Notes: generated by a model not told the origin, from the sequence alone. DNA of 64,000 bases from Chamaea fasciata (GCA_029207755.1 JARCOQ010000007.1:40443656-40507655), one strand, 5' to 3'; positions 1-14,407 are shown, counted from the first letter of the stretch. A program made the numbers and translations.

Positions 1-892
1 ACACATGGCCAAGTCATATCTTTATGTTCCTCAGTTTCCCTGTTTGTAAAATGATATGTGACTGCCATCAAAATAACTCCAAGATCTACAAAGAACAATC
101 TTCTATAAATCCCAAGTGGTTGATTCGTCCATGTTGAAAACTGCAAATCACTGCCATAGGTGCATAGCTGAAAACAAGAGGGTTTGTGCTGGAACAAGAG
201 TTGGCCCCTTCACTTTATTTGTTGTTGTTCAGCAGGGGTTTTGGTTTGTTTGGTTGTGGGTTTTTTAATACATTTTGTACTAGCCACCAATAAGGTTTTC
301 TGATTTTGGCATAACAAGCAAATAGAAGACTAACTTCTTGTGTAACATTCAGTGGCGTTGTCCTATACGCTAGGTCTGAGTTTAGACTTAGTGACCATTG
401 CTGAGATGAAGCTCCAGGTTTATCACTCAAAAGTGGTAAATTCTGGCTAAAAAAGTAAGTCGCTGTTTCATCTGGAGCCATGTGTATCAATGGTCATCCT
501 GAATGCACCAAACTTGGCATTTTTGCTGACATGTCTATCTGGATGTAGCACCTTGAGGTAAGATTTGGCATCTTGCCCTAGTTTTAAAATTATTTAAAAC
601 TGTGACCTGATGTGAATGCCTGAGGCCCCTTTCTCTCTGCGCTCTGTGCCTGGACCTGCTGAGGAGAGCACCATCAGCTAGAGTGTACTTTATTAAATGC
701 ATTTGAAATACATATTAATTTTGTTCTTTCCCTCTAATCACTAGAATCTACAGCAGATCTCTTTGAAACAGAAGCTTTCTGTGGCTGAGCTGAAAACTGT
801 GTAACAATTTTTTTCCCTGCCTTTTTTTTCCCATTGCAGTTTCCTTTCTTTTTGCCTCAACCTTTTCCTCTCCTGCACTTTTCTGCTGTGGC

Positions 893-928
893 CAGTTTAT
901 ACTTAGATTAGCAGTTTATACTTAGATT
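893..928. repeat. Short tandem duplication (19-base unit)
   Basis: CAGTTTATACTTAGATT occurs at 893-909 and again at 912-928 with two bases between. This looks like a recent local duplication. Confidence 0.9.
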
Positions 929-1763
929 TCCCCTGCTAACCTTTCAGGTAAAATATACTTCTTTCTCCTCCTGTTGTCCTTTCCAGTGCAATGTTGAATC
1001 TTATGAATGACTTGCTTCTGTTTACCCTGAAGGTGGCTGCATTTCAGTGAAGTTTTGCCTGGCATATATACAGTTTATGAAGAACTGGGAAACTGAAAAG
1101 TGTTCTTCAGCTTTCCCAAGAAAGCTACTGTGATCTTGTATTTTAAAAAATACAGTAGTATAAGAATTTCAAGGAAGAAAATACTGCAGCTCTAAAACTT
1201 CAAAGCACATGGTTTAGTTGACATGGTGTCTTCAAAGTAACGACAGTTTTAAAGTTTCAGAATTCTTGAAAATCTCTAGAAAAAGTGCTGCACCTTTAGG
1301 GGAAATTCCTTTTCTTGGAGGGATGAATCTTGCAACTAAATCTTGCTGTTTGGATACTGGAGAGCATATGCCCAGCATATACAAGAAGGAAGCATAAGTG
1401 GCTATTTTTATTCATTAGGGAGTTGCTGCCCTTTCCTTTCCCTCAACCATGTGAGATGCGAATGATCCTGCTCACAAGAGTTACACGCTGCTCTCAGAAT
1501 GGATTCTCTTTTTCTTCATTATTGTGTTTGCTGAATCAGCAGGAAATATATTCCACAAGTTCTTACCCCAGTCTTCTGTGACCACCTCTTTGTAGTAGGC
1601 CTCAACAAATGACTGGTAGCCATATGCTAAAGTAGGCATTTAATTGACAACCCCCTAAAGCTCACAGGACCTAGAGGGTAACTTCCTGGGTGAGAAGAGA
1701 GTATGTCTGCTGCCAGGCTTGCCTTTCTTTTTGTTTGCTTTTTTATTCATCCTCAGACCTCTT

Positions 1764-1794
1764 CCCCCCTCCCCCCCCCCCCCCCCCCCCCCCC
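1764..1794. repeat. Poly-C tract
   Basis: Six C, one T, then 24 uninterrupted C. The opposite strand is a G run with quadruplex potential; the C strand could form an i-motif. Length in the assembly may be unreliable. Confidence 0.95.
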
Positions 1795-3330
1795 AAAGCT
1801 TCCTGGATGTTTTAAAATTGCAGTTGTCACTGGGAGATTTTTCTACTTCTTCCCTTTAAATAAGAAATTCTTTCCTGTTGCATCATGTCCCCATGGCCTG
1901 GTACAGGGGGTTTCAACCTTTCCCTGATGATGATGTGAACTCAAGTGGATTGGTGAAGAGCTCATGTGAATAGGATTTTCTCAGTCATACTTTTTTGGAT
2001 CTACAGGCTGTAGCACTGAGAGTGCGGCAACAGTCAAGTTATAAATGTCGGTGAATGCTATCTTTGCATGGGAGAGGGAGACAAGGATTTTCTGAGTGCA
2101 ACATTGGCAAGGAAGAGATTACTTGCATCAGCATCCTCTCTAATGCTCAGAAAGACATTCGAGGAGCCTATCTCAAGTCCCACTGCTTTTTGGGTGGAAA
2201 CTGCAGTGTACAGCTTTATGCATGTTCATGCCAATCTTTAGACCAAGCTGTTTCTATCACTGCTGTTCTTCAATTCTAGCTCTAATAGGTTTCCTGTTCA
2301 GTTCAAGATGAGCCTCTTCACTGATGCAATGTGTTTTGTCCGTCTCTTAACTGGGTTCCTGCTTCGCAATTTTTGATTGTCTATGGAGAATTGCATGATC
2401 CCAGCAAAAGTTTGTGTTACTGCAGTTTTGAGTATGGTCCCGTTTTGTCCCCCATAATCTCTATTCCCTTTTTCACATTGAAGATAATCACACTATTCTT
2501 CCATTCCTCCTGAGATTTTTCCCATCCTTCTTACTCTCTTTTTGCTACATAGGATTGAACCTCACTTTTGTGTGTCTCTAAATAGACTCTACTCTTCTGA
2601 CTCTCTGTAATGACTGTTGATTCCATCTACTGCCTATGCAGCCCTTTCTTTGAGATGCCCTGGGACTGCCTAATACTCCCTGCATAGACAAGTAGTTGGG
2701 GATAGAGAGCTACAGTTTCTTTGGGCCCTCTGTCCTGTACAATGAAATCAGTTCTGAGGATGCCTCCACGTGCTCCAAGTATATATAGACATGTTACAAC
2801 TGTGCTGAAGTGATGGGCCATACCGCATGGTAATACCATGTTGACCTGGATAGAGCAGTTCTACCTCTGTAATCTCTCCTGGCATATGGGTTTGGGAAAT
2901 GCGTGTTTAAGGAGGACAGAATTAATGGGGCTGCTGCTATGTTTGTGAAGAGTTAAATAGCGGGGGATGAGAGTCACAGCTTCTCCTGGGGAATAAGGAC
3001 TAGCCAGAAGAATTGATTGTCTTGGCTTATTGATCCTTCAGGAAACAGCACTGAAGTGATAATGCTGTTCCTGCCACTTTGAGACACTTTGTACCAGGAA
3101 CAACCTCTGTTTACCTAGGACAGTGCAAAGGAAGGGCTGCACTGTTGTTAACTCATTCCAGAAAAAAACCATGCTGGACATGTTGAGTTTGCCACTTGTC
3201 TGTCTGCTCCCAGGGAGATGTGACTGAGCTCAGAACATGTTTGTATTTTATAGTGCTAATGGAGATTGGCTGCAAATGGTAGTTTATGAATTGCCATACT
3301 GAGTCTTTGCTGGCAGTGTCTTGGTCTGAA

Positions 3331-3390
3331 GCATTGGTTGGACTAGATGGTCTTTAATGCCACTTCCAACTCAAACTATTCTGTGATTGT
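3331..3390 (+). mobile_element. CR1 LINE 3' tail fragment
   Basis: The segment contains GGTTGGACTAGATGGTCTTT, then CCACTTCCAACTCAAAC and ends TATTCTGTGATTGT. This is the typical 3' end of avian CR1 retroposons in sense orientation. Only about 60 bases remain, consistent with strong 5' truncation. No reverse transcriptase frame is present. Confidence 0.85.
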
Positions 3391-4436
3391 ACAAAGCCTC
3401 AGACTGTCACATCACAGGATCTCTCCCATCCCTTCTCTTCACTTTTCTGGTTAATTAGCAGTCACCACTCAGTTGGTCTTGCTTGTAAGTTGAACCAGAG
3501 TGGTCGAAGTGCTTTTTATCCTGTGATCCCAATGCCAACTCCTAGCCAGGAGCCAGCCCACCTGTGTAGGGTGATGGGAAGTGGATGATGAAACATCCCA
3601 CCTCCTTTGCACTGAAGCACCAAACCTTCCCTGAGAAGTCAGGTATTTTTTCCTGGCCTCAGGGTGGCAGAAGGAGAAACACCCACCTGCTGCAGGGGCT
3701 GCTGGAGGAGCAGTGCTTTTCGTCACTCTGCTACACCACCCCTGTGGGTGCACAAAACCTGTTCAAGGAGCACAGCACTGCAGAATGTCATCTCTGAGCA
3801 CCTGTTGGGTGCTTCTACAACCACAGGCCTGGAGACCCTGAGGTGGAGGCCCTGACTGTCTGGGCTCTCAGTTGTCCTTGTAGCACAGTGGGCTGGGGAA
3901 GCCCTTACACTGTTGCTGCTGAGGCATCAGTTGCAAGTAGCTGATGAACTGGACTTCGCTCACACCATTAGCTGGACCCCTGCTATTAACAAGTTTTAGA
4001 CTCTCACCTGTAGAAATAAATGAGCATATTGCTCATGATGCTCCCTATCTCCTTTTGTCTCTGCTTTATACTTCAACATGCTTTCTACCGTTTCTCTTTT
4101 TGGATGTGTTGTGTTTTGAGGAATCTCAGGCAAGTCTCTGCAGCTTCCCATAGCAAGGTCAGAAGACCAAGAAATCTTGGGACCATTTGGAGCACGTTGC
4201 AAAATCTTGTACAAAGCTAGGAGCGCCAAAATGCTATTGTGAAATGCTTCTTTATTGAGTCAGGCCAGCTTATATAGAGAGATATGCAAGTAAAGTACAG
4301 AGCCATTTAATTACCCTGCATATCATTTCTATACTTCATCCTCTTTGATGTTGCCAACAACTTTATTGCAGCACTTGATGTTTGACTTTACATCTCAACC
4401 ATGTGAAACAAGATGATGAGAAAAATTGCAGGTTTG

Positions 4437-4454
4437 TTTTTTTTTTTTTTTTTT
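4437..4454. repeat. Poly-T tract (18 T)
   Basis: An uninterrupted run of 18 T, about 65 bases before a poly-A/(TA) block of opposite composition. Confidence 0.95.
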
Positions 4455-4520
4455 AAGAAGAAAGAGGTCTATACCATAGGGTTTCAGGAAACAACTAAAA
4501 AGCAATGCCAGTCATATTCT

Positions 4521-4566
<46 letters not shown>
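4521..4566. repeat. A17 plus (TA)n microsatellite
   Basis: Seventeen A are followed by about 14 TA units. Together with the preceding T run this could fold back. Likely length-polymorphic. Confidence 0.95.
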
Positions 4567-4572
<6 letters not shown>

Positions 4573-7022
4573 CCACCAATGCATAATAGAATATATAATT
4601 ATGTTTATTTTGGGACTTGATCAGTAGCTGAACATTTGAGGCTCACAATAATGAATTTAATATAGTATGCAACATATGTTATGTAATGTAAAATTATTAT
4701 CTACTACTTAATAAATCTCATGCTGTGACTGTTCTACTTCTTAACTAGCTCTCAGAATATAGCGATGAGTTCTACTGGCAGCTTTGGATGTTGCTTCTGT
4801 TTTGCTCTTGTAGTTTGTATCATGACACATTCCCTAAAGCCGGGGCTGCTGCATTTAGCCATGAGACAACTTCTGTCTGAAAGAGCTTCCAGTTTGATTC
4901 AAAACAAGGGACTACTAGGGGTAGAGTCAGTCATGAAGTCTGTGGCTACAGGAAAGATGAGGGCAACTGAGATAGGAATTTGTGGTAATGTATCATTGAA
5001 AGTATGGCTTCTTGGGAGTACAGGTGGCTTTGCTTGATACAGACTTAACAAAAAGATATCAAAAAGAGCATAGGCCTATATTTTCCTGTGTAACACTTGT
5101 CTAATTCTTTACTTTGCAAAATTAGGACCTCCACTTTGTTAGCAAAGAAGAGAACTCTGCTACATCTTCTCAGTATCTTTACATACATGTGTCATTTCCT
5201 TACATTTTTCAATGACGTAGTCATCATTCTGTTTTAAAAGAAGTGTTTTAAATAAAACAAATGAAACATTGTATCACATAAAATTAGTTGTATTCTGTGT
5301 CATTCATTGACAAAGTTATGGATAGATTCAAAAACATGTCCCCATAAAGGCATTTATTTGGCATATGGACTTATTAGTGGCAAGTACATGTTATGGTCTA
5401 GAGGGAACTGTCTAAGCCACAGGATGCCAACATACTGAATATGAGGTCTGCAAAGGTCTGACAAAGTTAAGAACAGGGGAAAAACCCTCTTACAGTCTTC
5501 CCCTGAGCACATGTTAATGTTTGATATCAGAGGTAGAATATGGGACTAAGTCACATCTTAACTTGAGTTGGTGTAGCTCTGCTTATAACTTTTGTTGCAA
5601 CTGAGTTCAGGGTTGTCACTTTTTGCATTTAGCTGTTCACATCATACTCTGTTACAGATATGTAGAATCTATATCTTGGGATATCCAATCTTGTTTACCC
5701 TGAATGTTTTTCTCCTGCTATAGGCAGCATTTCTAAAGCTGCTGAAGTCCCTAGCATAGAAAAGTTATGCCAATTTGAAAGTAGCAGTGAAGAGAATGTT
5801 GCAGCCATGGAGCAAGACTGAGCTAATCAGAAATGATTCTTCCTGAAATTACTCTTTCTCTATGGTACTGTGTTCCTTTCCACTAACTGCATGATTCTTG
5901 AGGTAACATTTTCAGGGCAGAAGTAAGGCCCAAATGGAAAGAGGCAGTGGGTTAAAGGACCCTTTGAGCTATTTATGTTTAAGACCACATTATGCAGCAG
6001 CTGGGAGTTTGTTTCAACGTATTACATCCTTTGCTCTGCAAGGCTGAGCTGTGCCGAAGGTTTAGGCACCTGATGGGTTTTGGTTTGGTGGCATGTTGAG
6101 GCAGAGGAGCTTTGCATTGCTGTATCATCAGCTGGTAAAGGTTTCTTGAAGCAAATGGTCACTATTTTAGAACAGCCAGCAGCAGGGCTTTTGTCTTACT
6201 GGTACTTGTTCCTTGTAACTTTGTCAATGGCTTCTGGCTTCGACTTCCCCATCTGTGAGTGAGAGGGAGTGATATGCCCTCTATACCTTCTTTCTGCAGT
6301 GCAGCATATGGGAACGCCTTCCCAGGTTTCCCAGGGTTTTTTCCTTCCAGAGGAGGAAATTGGACAAGAAGAAGATTTTTTTTCTTTTAAGATGAGAGTA
6401 CACCGTGAGAAAGAGGAAGGACCACAAACATCTTGCACTCAGTGGTTATAGGGTGGAGCATGCTTCTTGTACAACACCTATCCTGTGAGCGCAGAGTACT
6501 GAAGATGTGCCCTCTTATCTGCTGAAAACTGTGGCTTGATGTTTTGGCTTTTATTTTTTTTTTTCCCCAGGATTTCTTGGGCTTTTACCAATGCTGCCAT
6601 CTGTAAATTTGTAATTGTAAACCTGTGTAAACTTGGAAGCTCATGTAGTCTCGTGTAGTTTTGCTGTTGTATGTCTTCAGTGAAATGTTAAATGCCTTGC
6701 GGCTTTTGAGCACATTTACTTTCACAGGCCAGAATTCACCTCTGTGATGAGGGGATAGATATGCATTATTTTTTGGGAGCTAGAAGAGGTCAGGGAAGGG
6801 GCAGCAGTGCTTCCTATCCTGCTTCACATGTAGATTGTAATTCTTTGCATTTTTCAGTACTTCGCACTGGTAGGTACTGATGTGCATGGGAACCAACACA
6901 AAATCTTTTACACTGAAGTCTTGATAAGTCCTCAGACCTGGAAAACTTGTGATAGGCTTGAAGTGTTGGGGAACCATGCTAGGTTAAGCTCTCCAACCCA
7001 GCCAGAAATATTCCAAATTTCC

Positions 7023-7038
7023 TTTTTTTTTTTTTTTT
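7023..7038. repeat. Poly-T tract (16 T)
   Basis: An uninterrupted run of 16 T. It is not attached to a recognisable retroposon. Confidence 0.9.
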
Positions 7039-10000
7039 GAGCCCATCAATAATGTGGGGCAATTATGTGGCTTATGAAGAATTATTTGATATTGTACAAA
7101 CATCTTTTTGTATCATTTTCTATTTAAAAGCGGAGCTAAGCAGGAATTTATGCTGCTGGTTTCCCATTCATCTGGGAAATGCTGCGACTTTAGTAAAGGC
7201 ACGTTTCTGTGGAGAGGACTTGAGCTGCTAATTTGACTGTAGAAGTTTATTTCTGGAATGCAGCAGTGTTTCACCAATGGAGCAGCTGTCCTGGAAACAC
7301 TTACCACATGGGGTCATTTTCCTCAACTGTGTGTAATCAACAAAGCCACCCCAGTTAATCTGAATCCTTTTAAGTCTCCTAAACAAGACCATAGGGAGCG
7401 CACAGAGATCTACAGGACTCTGACCTCCTTCACTTCCTTCTTCTCTCCTTAGGGAAGAAAAAATAGTCCCATACTTAAATGTCCCTTAAAGGGGAAGCCT
7501 ATAACTTCTTCTGAGCATGGAAAACTGTTTCTTAACATCAATATACCACGGATTTGGTGGAGAGGTGTTGGTCCTCCATTTTCTATGTGTGCTTTCTGAG
7601 AGTAGCTACAAATCTTCTAAGTTTACCAAATATTCTAGGCTGTGAGATTACAAGAGGCAGAGGTGGAAAAGCTTCTTGGGTTATTCCATTCTTTGTGTTC
7701 TCTTTGATTTGCTTTGCTTGCATAGCTTTCTTCCACCCTGTTCACTTCTGGGATGACAATTGTGCAATTTACAGTTGTAAATTCCTTCTACTACAAGAGA
7801 AAATTCCATAGTTAAACAGCTGAAATTATTTCCTTATTTTTTTCTTCTCCCTAGTTGTCTCTCATGTTCCTTCTTCACTGTTTACTCTCTTTGATACTTT
7901 TTGGATTTAAGTCCTGTCTCTAAATGCTCTTTGTCCCCAGTAGACTCTATGGGGTTGTTTTTTGACCCCGCTACAACCTTGCATCAGTCCCTTGAACTGA
8001 TGCATAACCTTTATTGTGGTTCTATGAAGAATGTTTTACTCTTTGAGTTTAGTGACTCCTTTCTCTGTTTTAAACCTGTCTTCAAGGCCAGCCAAAGGTA
8101 GTAGTTCTTTTTGTGTAGGAGGACATTCTCTCTCAAGCCTGGACAACCCTTTCAAGAGGCTACCACCTGGCAAGTCCTCCACCTGTGGTCTGGGCCAGCC
8201 TTGCTGCAGCCCTCACGGGTGCATCACTGGAGCTTTATAAGGGAAGTCTGAATCTGCCAGGATTCTGGGACTGCTTCTTCAGTCAGGTACTTGAAACTGA
8301 GACCACAAATTACTTTGATGGTTGCTGTCTTCTCTTTCCCCAAGCTATGCTAGTGTAGCTTTTCAGATGATTAAGTATGACTTGGGCTTCCTAAAAATTA
8401 ACAGTATCATCAAGGACTTTTGCTCCTACAATGAGCTGTTTCAGAAAGTGATTTCGAAAGACACGTCAATGAATTCAGCCAGAGTATTTATTAGTTTCAT
8501 TTCCGAGTAAAGAAAACTCAAAAAAGTATTCAATAAATGTAAAATATATTTTTTCTAAGTTCTTTGCCTTTCCTGATGAGATAAACATAATTTGTCCTGG
8601 GTCATCCTTATGGAAAGATAGAAGCCAGAAAAAAAGGCTGGTGTGGTCCCTTTAGAGAAAAGGCAATATAGGTTTTCCTTGCTGAGAGCCAAAGGGCAGT
8701 AAGTTGTAGTAGGAAAGCAAGGTTGATGTTTGAGAGATGTTGCAGAGGGAACAGGTGATCAGGTTTTGAACAGAGCCTGCAACGACACAAATCAGAGGAA
8801 GCTGGAGAACAACAGTGTGTGCCTTGAGAAGCCTTCAGTAGGCAAAAAGGTACTAAATGAACATGTAATGGAGAAGAATAGAACAGTGTTTCTCCCAATA
8901 CTATGAAAGAGTCTGAATGAAATGATGGATTTGTTTTATCTGTTAAAAGTAGAGCCATGTTTAATTAGCCAGAATACGGGACAAACTGGAAGAACAGTTT
9001 TTTCTCTCTTGTTTATGAGCATGTGTTAGAGCAGAGTTCTCAGCTTGACTACGGTGCACCCACACTGAAAATGAGTACTGTAGTAGTGTAGGCAAACATT
9101 GATAGCAAGGCAAACATATTGGGCTTGAATGATTGACAGGCAGCTCTCTTCACCCTTTTGTAGCCATAATGTGATGAATTTATAGTATTTGTTCTCACTG
9201 GCAACTTGCTCTATGAGGCTTGAACTAAATTTCAAAACAGTAAAGGAGATTTAAGAAAAGTAAATCTCATTTTCCTCACCTCTAACCAACCCAAAGGTTA
9301 TTGTATTCAAGCTACAGACAAATTTAACTGACCACTTTTCCTGCTTAAGATCTGTGTACTGCATAGTATTTGCCTTTGCACATTCTTTGTATATGCTTTA
9401 TACTTTTAGTTAGATAAAGCATATGTCCTCTGGCAAAAATGTGAAATTTTTCATAGCGGGATTACTAAAATATATAAGAAATTGCCTTATGAAAGCCATG
9501 TATGACTTGTCTCCATTGAAGCTTACTGGGAACAAACAAGTACTGGACAAACAGCTCAAACACTCAGTGAACAGCTTTGGCAAATCAGATGCTGTGTTTG
9601 AACACTCGTTTTGTTTTCTACAACTCTTAAAGAACCCATGAGCACTCTCAAGAGATTTTCAGGCAGACCTATACTACTCGTGTTTTAGGCCTAACTGCAT
9701 TAAAATCTAAAATCCACCTAGTAAATCCTGAACTTGTCTGGGCAGTTTCTCAACATCAACATCTTCTAGAGAGACATACAATCTTGATTTAGACACATTG
9801 TGTTAGAATAACCAGCATGCCTCATGACAAGTGGTCCCAGTGGCTGGTTCTAGCTGTTTAAAAATGTCTTTACAGCAAAGTGAAATTTGTCTAGTTTTGG
9901 ATACCAAGAATAAACTTGTCTTATATTCTTTTAAAGCTAGATTAAAGAACTTTCCATGATTAAATTTTCCCCCACTTACAATTAGATCAGGTCAACCCTT

Positions 10001-13000
10001 AGCCTATTCTTGGAATTAAATTTATTATGCTTCTCAGATCTGTCATTGGATAGGTTTTGTTTCAAGCAGGTATAAGTTTGACAGCATCATGCTTTTCAGT
10101 TCAGTAACTTATGTCTTTCAATCTCATTCTGTCTCAACTATGTCATCATTTATCTACACAAATGGGAACATTTTCAAAGAAAAATACTCCATATATGAAT
10201 GCTTTTAAGAAACCCTTTGGCACTGCGAATGGTTTCACAACTGCTGCATGTCATATGCTATATACAGGTATTTGTGTTCAGCTGGACTTCCAGTAATCCT
10301 GCATGTGGTGGGTTTGAATTAAGCTAACCTTTTGGAATTTTTAACCCAGACCACCTCCTCAATCTGAGCTGCACGGACATGTGTTAACACAAGGGAGGAG
10401 GCAGGACAAATGTGACTCAATTGAGAAGGACAGTAGGATCTCTGCTTTCTGCAACAGAGCTGATTAAAGAGCTTATGCAGAGGGACTTCATTTTTCTGCA
10501 ATTGAATTTGTTAAACTTAAACTCCTAAAGGAAACAAATAGGCAGCAACAATGTAGTTTTATGCCCTGTGAATGTAACACATATTCAAATTAAGGGAAAA
10601 TCTACACTTCTGCAGAGGACAGGAAGAGATGTGATTCATTGGTAATTTAAAATACAAAATCTTCCACTTAAATCCACCAGAGAAAGAAATTCAGTACACT
10701 CCAAAAGGCTTTGGGATTTGCCCATACTCTATGTGGCAGAATGTGGTTGTGTTGCTTCTGGAAAAATTTGGGGAAGAAATCCTGGTTTGGATGCTTTAAT
10801 GTTCATACTTTCTAGGCTTTACACAGGAATGAATACTAAGGACACAGTCACTTCAAGGAAGTTGGGCTCTGAAAGAAAGTGAGTTATACATGAGGATAGA
10901 ACAAGTAGTTTGTTACGAAGGGCACAATAGAATCAGTTGAAAAGAGAATAGACTTTCTCCTGTCTTTCAGGATTTTAGAACATTTGATTATTTCTTCCAA
11001 TATGTCCCCCTGCTCTGCCTGCTGTAAAGCCATGAGAAGGCCACTTCCTTTCATCCCCCTTTGCTAGGATATTTAAGCTAGAAAAAATCAGACCCTGTGA
11101 ATGGATGTAGTGATGAGGCCTATTCATCAGTCTCAAATACAGGTGGCCTGTCCATCCAAAATTTCACCATGAGTTTTATTCCTCTTGTCTTAAATAAGAG
11201 TTCAATGATGAGTGCTATACCAAAGAATTCCTGAACCAATTGGTAGGTATATTGAATTGCTTGTACATTCAGTATAGCTGTATCCCTACAATGTAAATGC
11301 TTGGATTGCAAAATCAAGGTAAAGAGGCTTCTTAGATCAGAGCTACAGCCGCTGCAGCGAAATACACCCTTCTTTGTACTTCCTCTGACTGTGATTGTGA
11401 TATGGGCATTCCAAAACTTACGAAATATCTTCTCAGCTGGTGTAAACTGGTACAGCTGCAGTGAAAGCAGATGAGTTCTGCCACTGTGCACCACATTGCA
11501 ATTTGGCTTCTGGTGTCACAAGGTAGATGTTTCCTTGCTTTTAAGTGGTCAGGTTTTATGCATGCTGTTGGTAACCATAGGGTTGTCAGCAACCTAAAAC
11601 AACCCTAAGAATGGTTTTAGCACAGGGTTTTACTTTCTGACTGTATACCTACACGAGAGGAAATACTCCCATCAGGTAAGTGGGACACAGGTGAAAACTG
11701 AATGAAAGAGTCTGGGGGAATGGTAGTGGCAGATAAGTCTTACCCGTGCTGGCAATGTAGCATGACAGGCCAAGGGAGCAGAGTGGGCAGGCTGCAAATG
11801 TTGGCCTTTGTATGTGATTGGATTGCGTTGTGTGCAGGCAGGACACCAGGAAGCAGTGAGGGCATGTTCTGGTGAGATGTTCAGCTCTGGGCACTAGCAG
11901 CAAAAAATGCAGAGAAAAATTGGAAGGTAGTAAGAGAACAACAACAAAAATGATAACAGAGCTGGAGGGATTGTTTTTATGCGGGAAGATCAAAAGAACT
12001 AAATATGTGAAGCTTGGCTAAGTGATGACTAAGAAGGGAACGTGAAAACTACCTACAACTGTTTGAAGGATATAAACACTAGAGGTGAGCAAACAGCAGG
12101 GACAAATAGTCTGTGAATTTGAAAGTCATTTTCAGTTCAGCTGTGTTTCTGCCTTTAGTGATCGTTTTCTGTTATGACTTGTGCTTTACTGAAAATATTT
12201 TCAAGGAATATTATACTTGTAGATTCAAATGCTTCAGTATCTGCAAGGGAATTCTGAAATGTAAATTCAATCTTCAAATTTGAAATTTGCTTTAGCTTAT
12301 ATAAATCACTTAGTGTATAGTGTCTACATTGCACTAATCAACACTATGCAAATTTTTTGCGTGGGGAGTCAAATATATGGTTGAAAACTGCATTTTCAGT
12401 TTTAACATGGTATTTTTATGCTACCTTGATGCAATTAGTTAGTTTGCACAAAAAGGTGAGACATTTGCTTTTGTTGACAGCCTGTATTTTATAAATGGTG
12501 AGATTTGCATGTTTAAATGTTGGGGGAGGTGTTTTTTTTCTTTGACAGGAGTTAAAAGTCACTAGACTCCAACACCACAGCATACTATGTGTATAAGGGC
12601 TGTTGGTGCAGTTCTGTGAAGTCGTTGAAGTGTGCTTTTGCACTGTGGGGGAGGTATTTTCTAATTTTTTGGTGCACAGTTTGTTAGATGAGAAAGGTGT
12701 ATTTAGCTCCTGTGACCCTCCATGGAATTTTAGAGCGATTGAATTAAGAAGAAATTTCAGGATGAGTATAAGAAAACATTGTGTTAATGGTGAAATTTTC
12801 TCCTCCTGGAGGTCCACTTGTCATTTAAAGCTCTCGGGCAAAGCAGTGGAAGCAGTTCCTGGGCAAGCCTCAGGTGAACTGACTAATTTGGTAAGTCATT
12901 TTCAACTTTGGTGATTTGTGAATTCAGGCATTAAAATTCGATGTTAATACTCATCAACAGGCTTTTCTAAGCATCTTTCCCTGTTAATGCAGGATTGATG

Positions 13001-13329
13001 CCTGCTGCCCAGTGAATAACAAGAAAGATGTGGTCAGCTGTGTAGATACCCACAGTTGTTTCCAGAGGCGTTTTCTTCTAGAGTGTATGTATGCACGCAT
13101 GCGTCAATGCATACTGTACACAAAAACTACGGGCTTTGACCTATGCAAACACACACCAAATTATTGCTTTCTATAAACAAATTAGCATACTTTAAAAGGT
13201 GAAAATCTCTATAAAATTGTCTGCCCTGTTGTTTATGGTGTAACTAGAGGATGCGCTACATTACAGAGGGGCTCACATTTCTCTCTTCTCCCCCCCCTCT
13301 CCAAATGGACGTGTGCTCCGTCCGTTTCA

Positions 13330-13530
13330 CCATTGTTCCTGCCAGCCCGATCCCAGCAGGGGTTCCCTAATTAGCAATCTCTTCATTTCCAATCAAAGCA
13401 CAAAGCGGCCCCAAAAGCCTCTCTTTATGAGGGAGCTGAGCGGTGGCTGGGGACGTGGAGTGGGATAATTGCCTTCGCCACTGGCAGCAGTAAGCAGCCC
13501 GGCTAATTCATTATTGTAATAACTTTGCTT
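13330..13530. promoter_or_regulatory. CNE-like block, candidate enhancer
   Basis: The stretch is compact, non-repetitive and rich in homeodomain cores: CTAATTAGC near 13367, ATAATTG near 13465, and CTAATTCATTATTG near 13503. CpG is retained in several places. This look is typical of deeply conserved vertebrate enhancers. The call rests on appearance only; no alignment was possible. It lies about 26 kb before the ESRRB ATG. Confidence 0.35.
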
Positions 13531-13677
13531 GTCCTTGGGGAGGGGGGGCTAGGGTGAGGAGGACTGAGCCTGGCAGTGCTAGCTGAGGACAGGGGGAAGG
13601 GGGAATCCAGCCAGAACTGAGGTAGAAGATGGGAAAAATTGGCAGGAAAGAAGAAACATTTCAATATTTTTCTGCCT

Positions 13678-13710
13678 GCCCCCTTCCCCCCCCCTCCCCC
13701 CACCCCCCCT
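13678..13710. repeat. C-rich tract
   Basis: Runs of C broken by TT, T and A. The opposite strand carries several G runs with quadruplex potential. Confidence 0.9.
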
Positions 13711-14394
13711 TAAATAAATTGAGGATTTAAGTTAATTAGTGGCATGGTAGCCAGTGCTCCCTGAGCAAGACTGCCACGAGCACCCTCTGCTCTGCCCTTG
13801 TCATGGTCACAGAGACGGATGTCTAGAAAGACCTGTAAGTTGGCCCCGGGAATGCTGGGGAGTCTGGGGCTTGGAGGATTAGGAAAAATCAGGGGTTGCC
13901 TCTCAGTTCTGGTAGGAAAACCTGACACTCAAGCATTGATACAAGGCTGAAAGACTGAGGTACCCACAGTTTGTGGCTTTCAGTGATGCACAAGAAGTCA
14001 CTGGTCCTTGTGTGGAGATCATGTTGTACAGCTTCAAAGGAGTCCAGAGCTGGCAAATCCTATAGCAGAGCTTTGTTCTTATCTACCGTCTCTTTAAAAT
14101 ACATTTAAGGTGTATAAGACTTGTCTTTCTGTGAGCTGCAGATTTGCATTTGCTGGAGTTCTGTTGGCTTCCAGGAGCCATCAAGGCCCTGCCCTTGTGA
14201 ACAGAGTGCTAAGCTGAGATGCCAGCCACTGACTGAGCTTCCAAAGAGGACAGGCAGTGATGGAGACTACTTCCTCTTCCTTGAAGTGTCTGTGGGCTGG
14301 CACAGTAAGCTTATTAGGTTTTTGGTTTTGAAAAGTGTATATATTTTAAGTAGGTAAGACCAGTCATATAATTGCAGACCCTCTGGTTCTTCTC

Positions 14395-14407
14395 TTTTTT
14401 TTTTTTT
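14395..14407. repeat. Poly-T tract (13 T)
   Basis: A simple T run in intergenic DNA. Confidence 0.85.

Larger units (their letters stand above)
1..13329. other. Distal upstream intergenic DNA, no gene seen
   Basis: I see no coding exon, structured RNA or domain-bearing frame. Frames are short with no recognisable protein. The stretch holds a C run at 1764-1794, a CR1 tail at 3331-3390, an A/T microsatellite block at 4437-4566, a T run at 7023-7038 and a small tandem duplication at 893-928. In human, ESRRB is preceded by GPATCH2L; I found no exon of it here. Confidence 0.6.

Noticed and set aside
13348..13362. Second CTCF-like match CCAGCAGGGGTTCC
   Set aside because: Three core positions disagree with the consensus.
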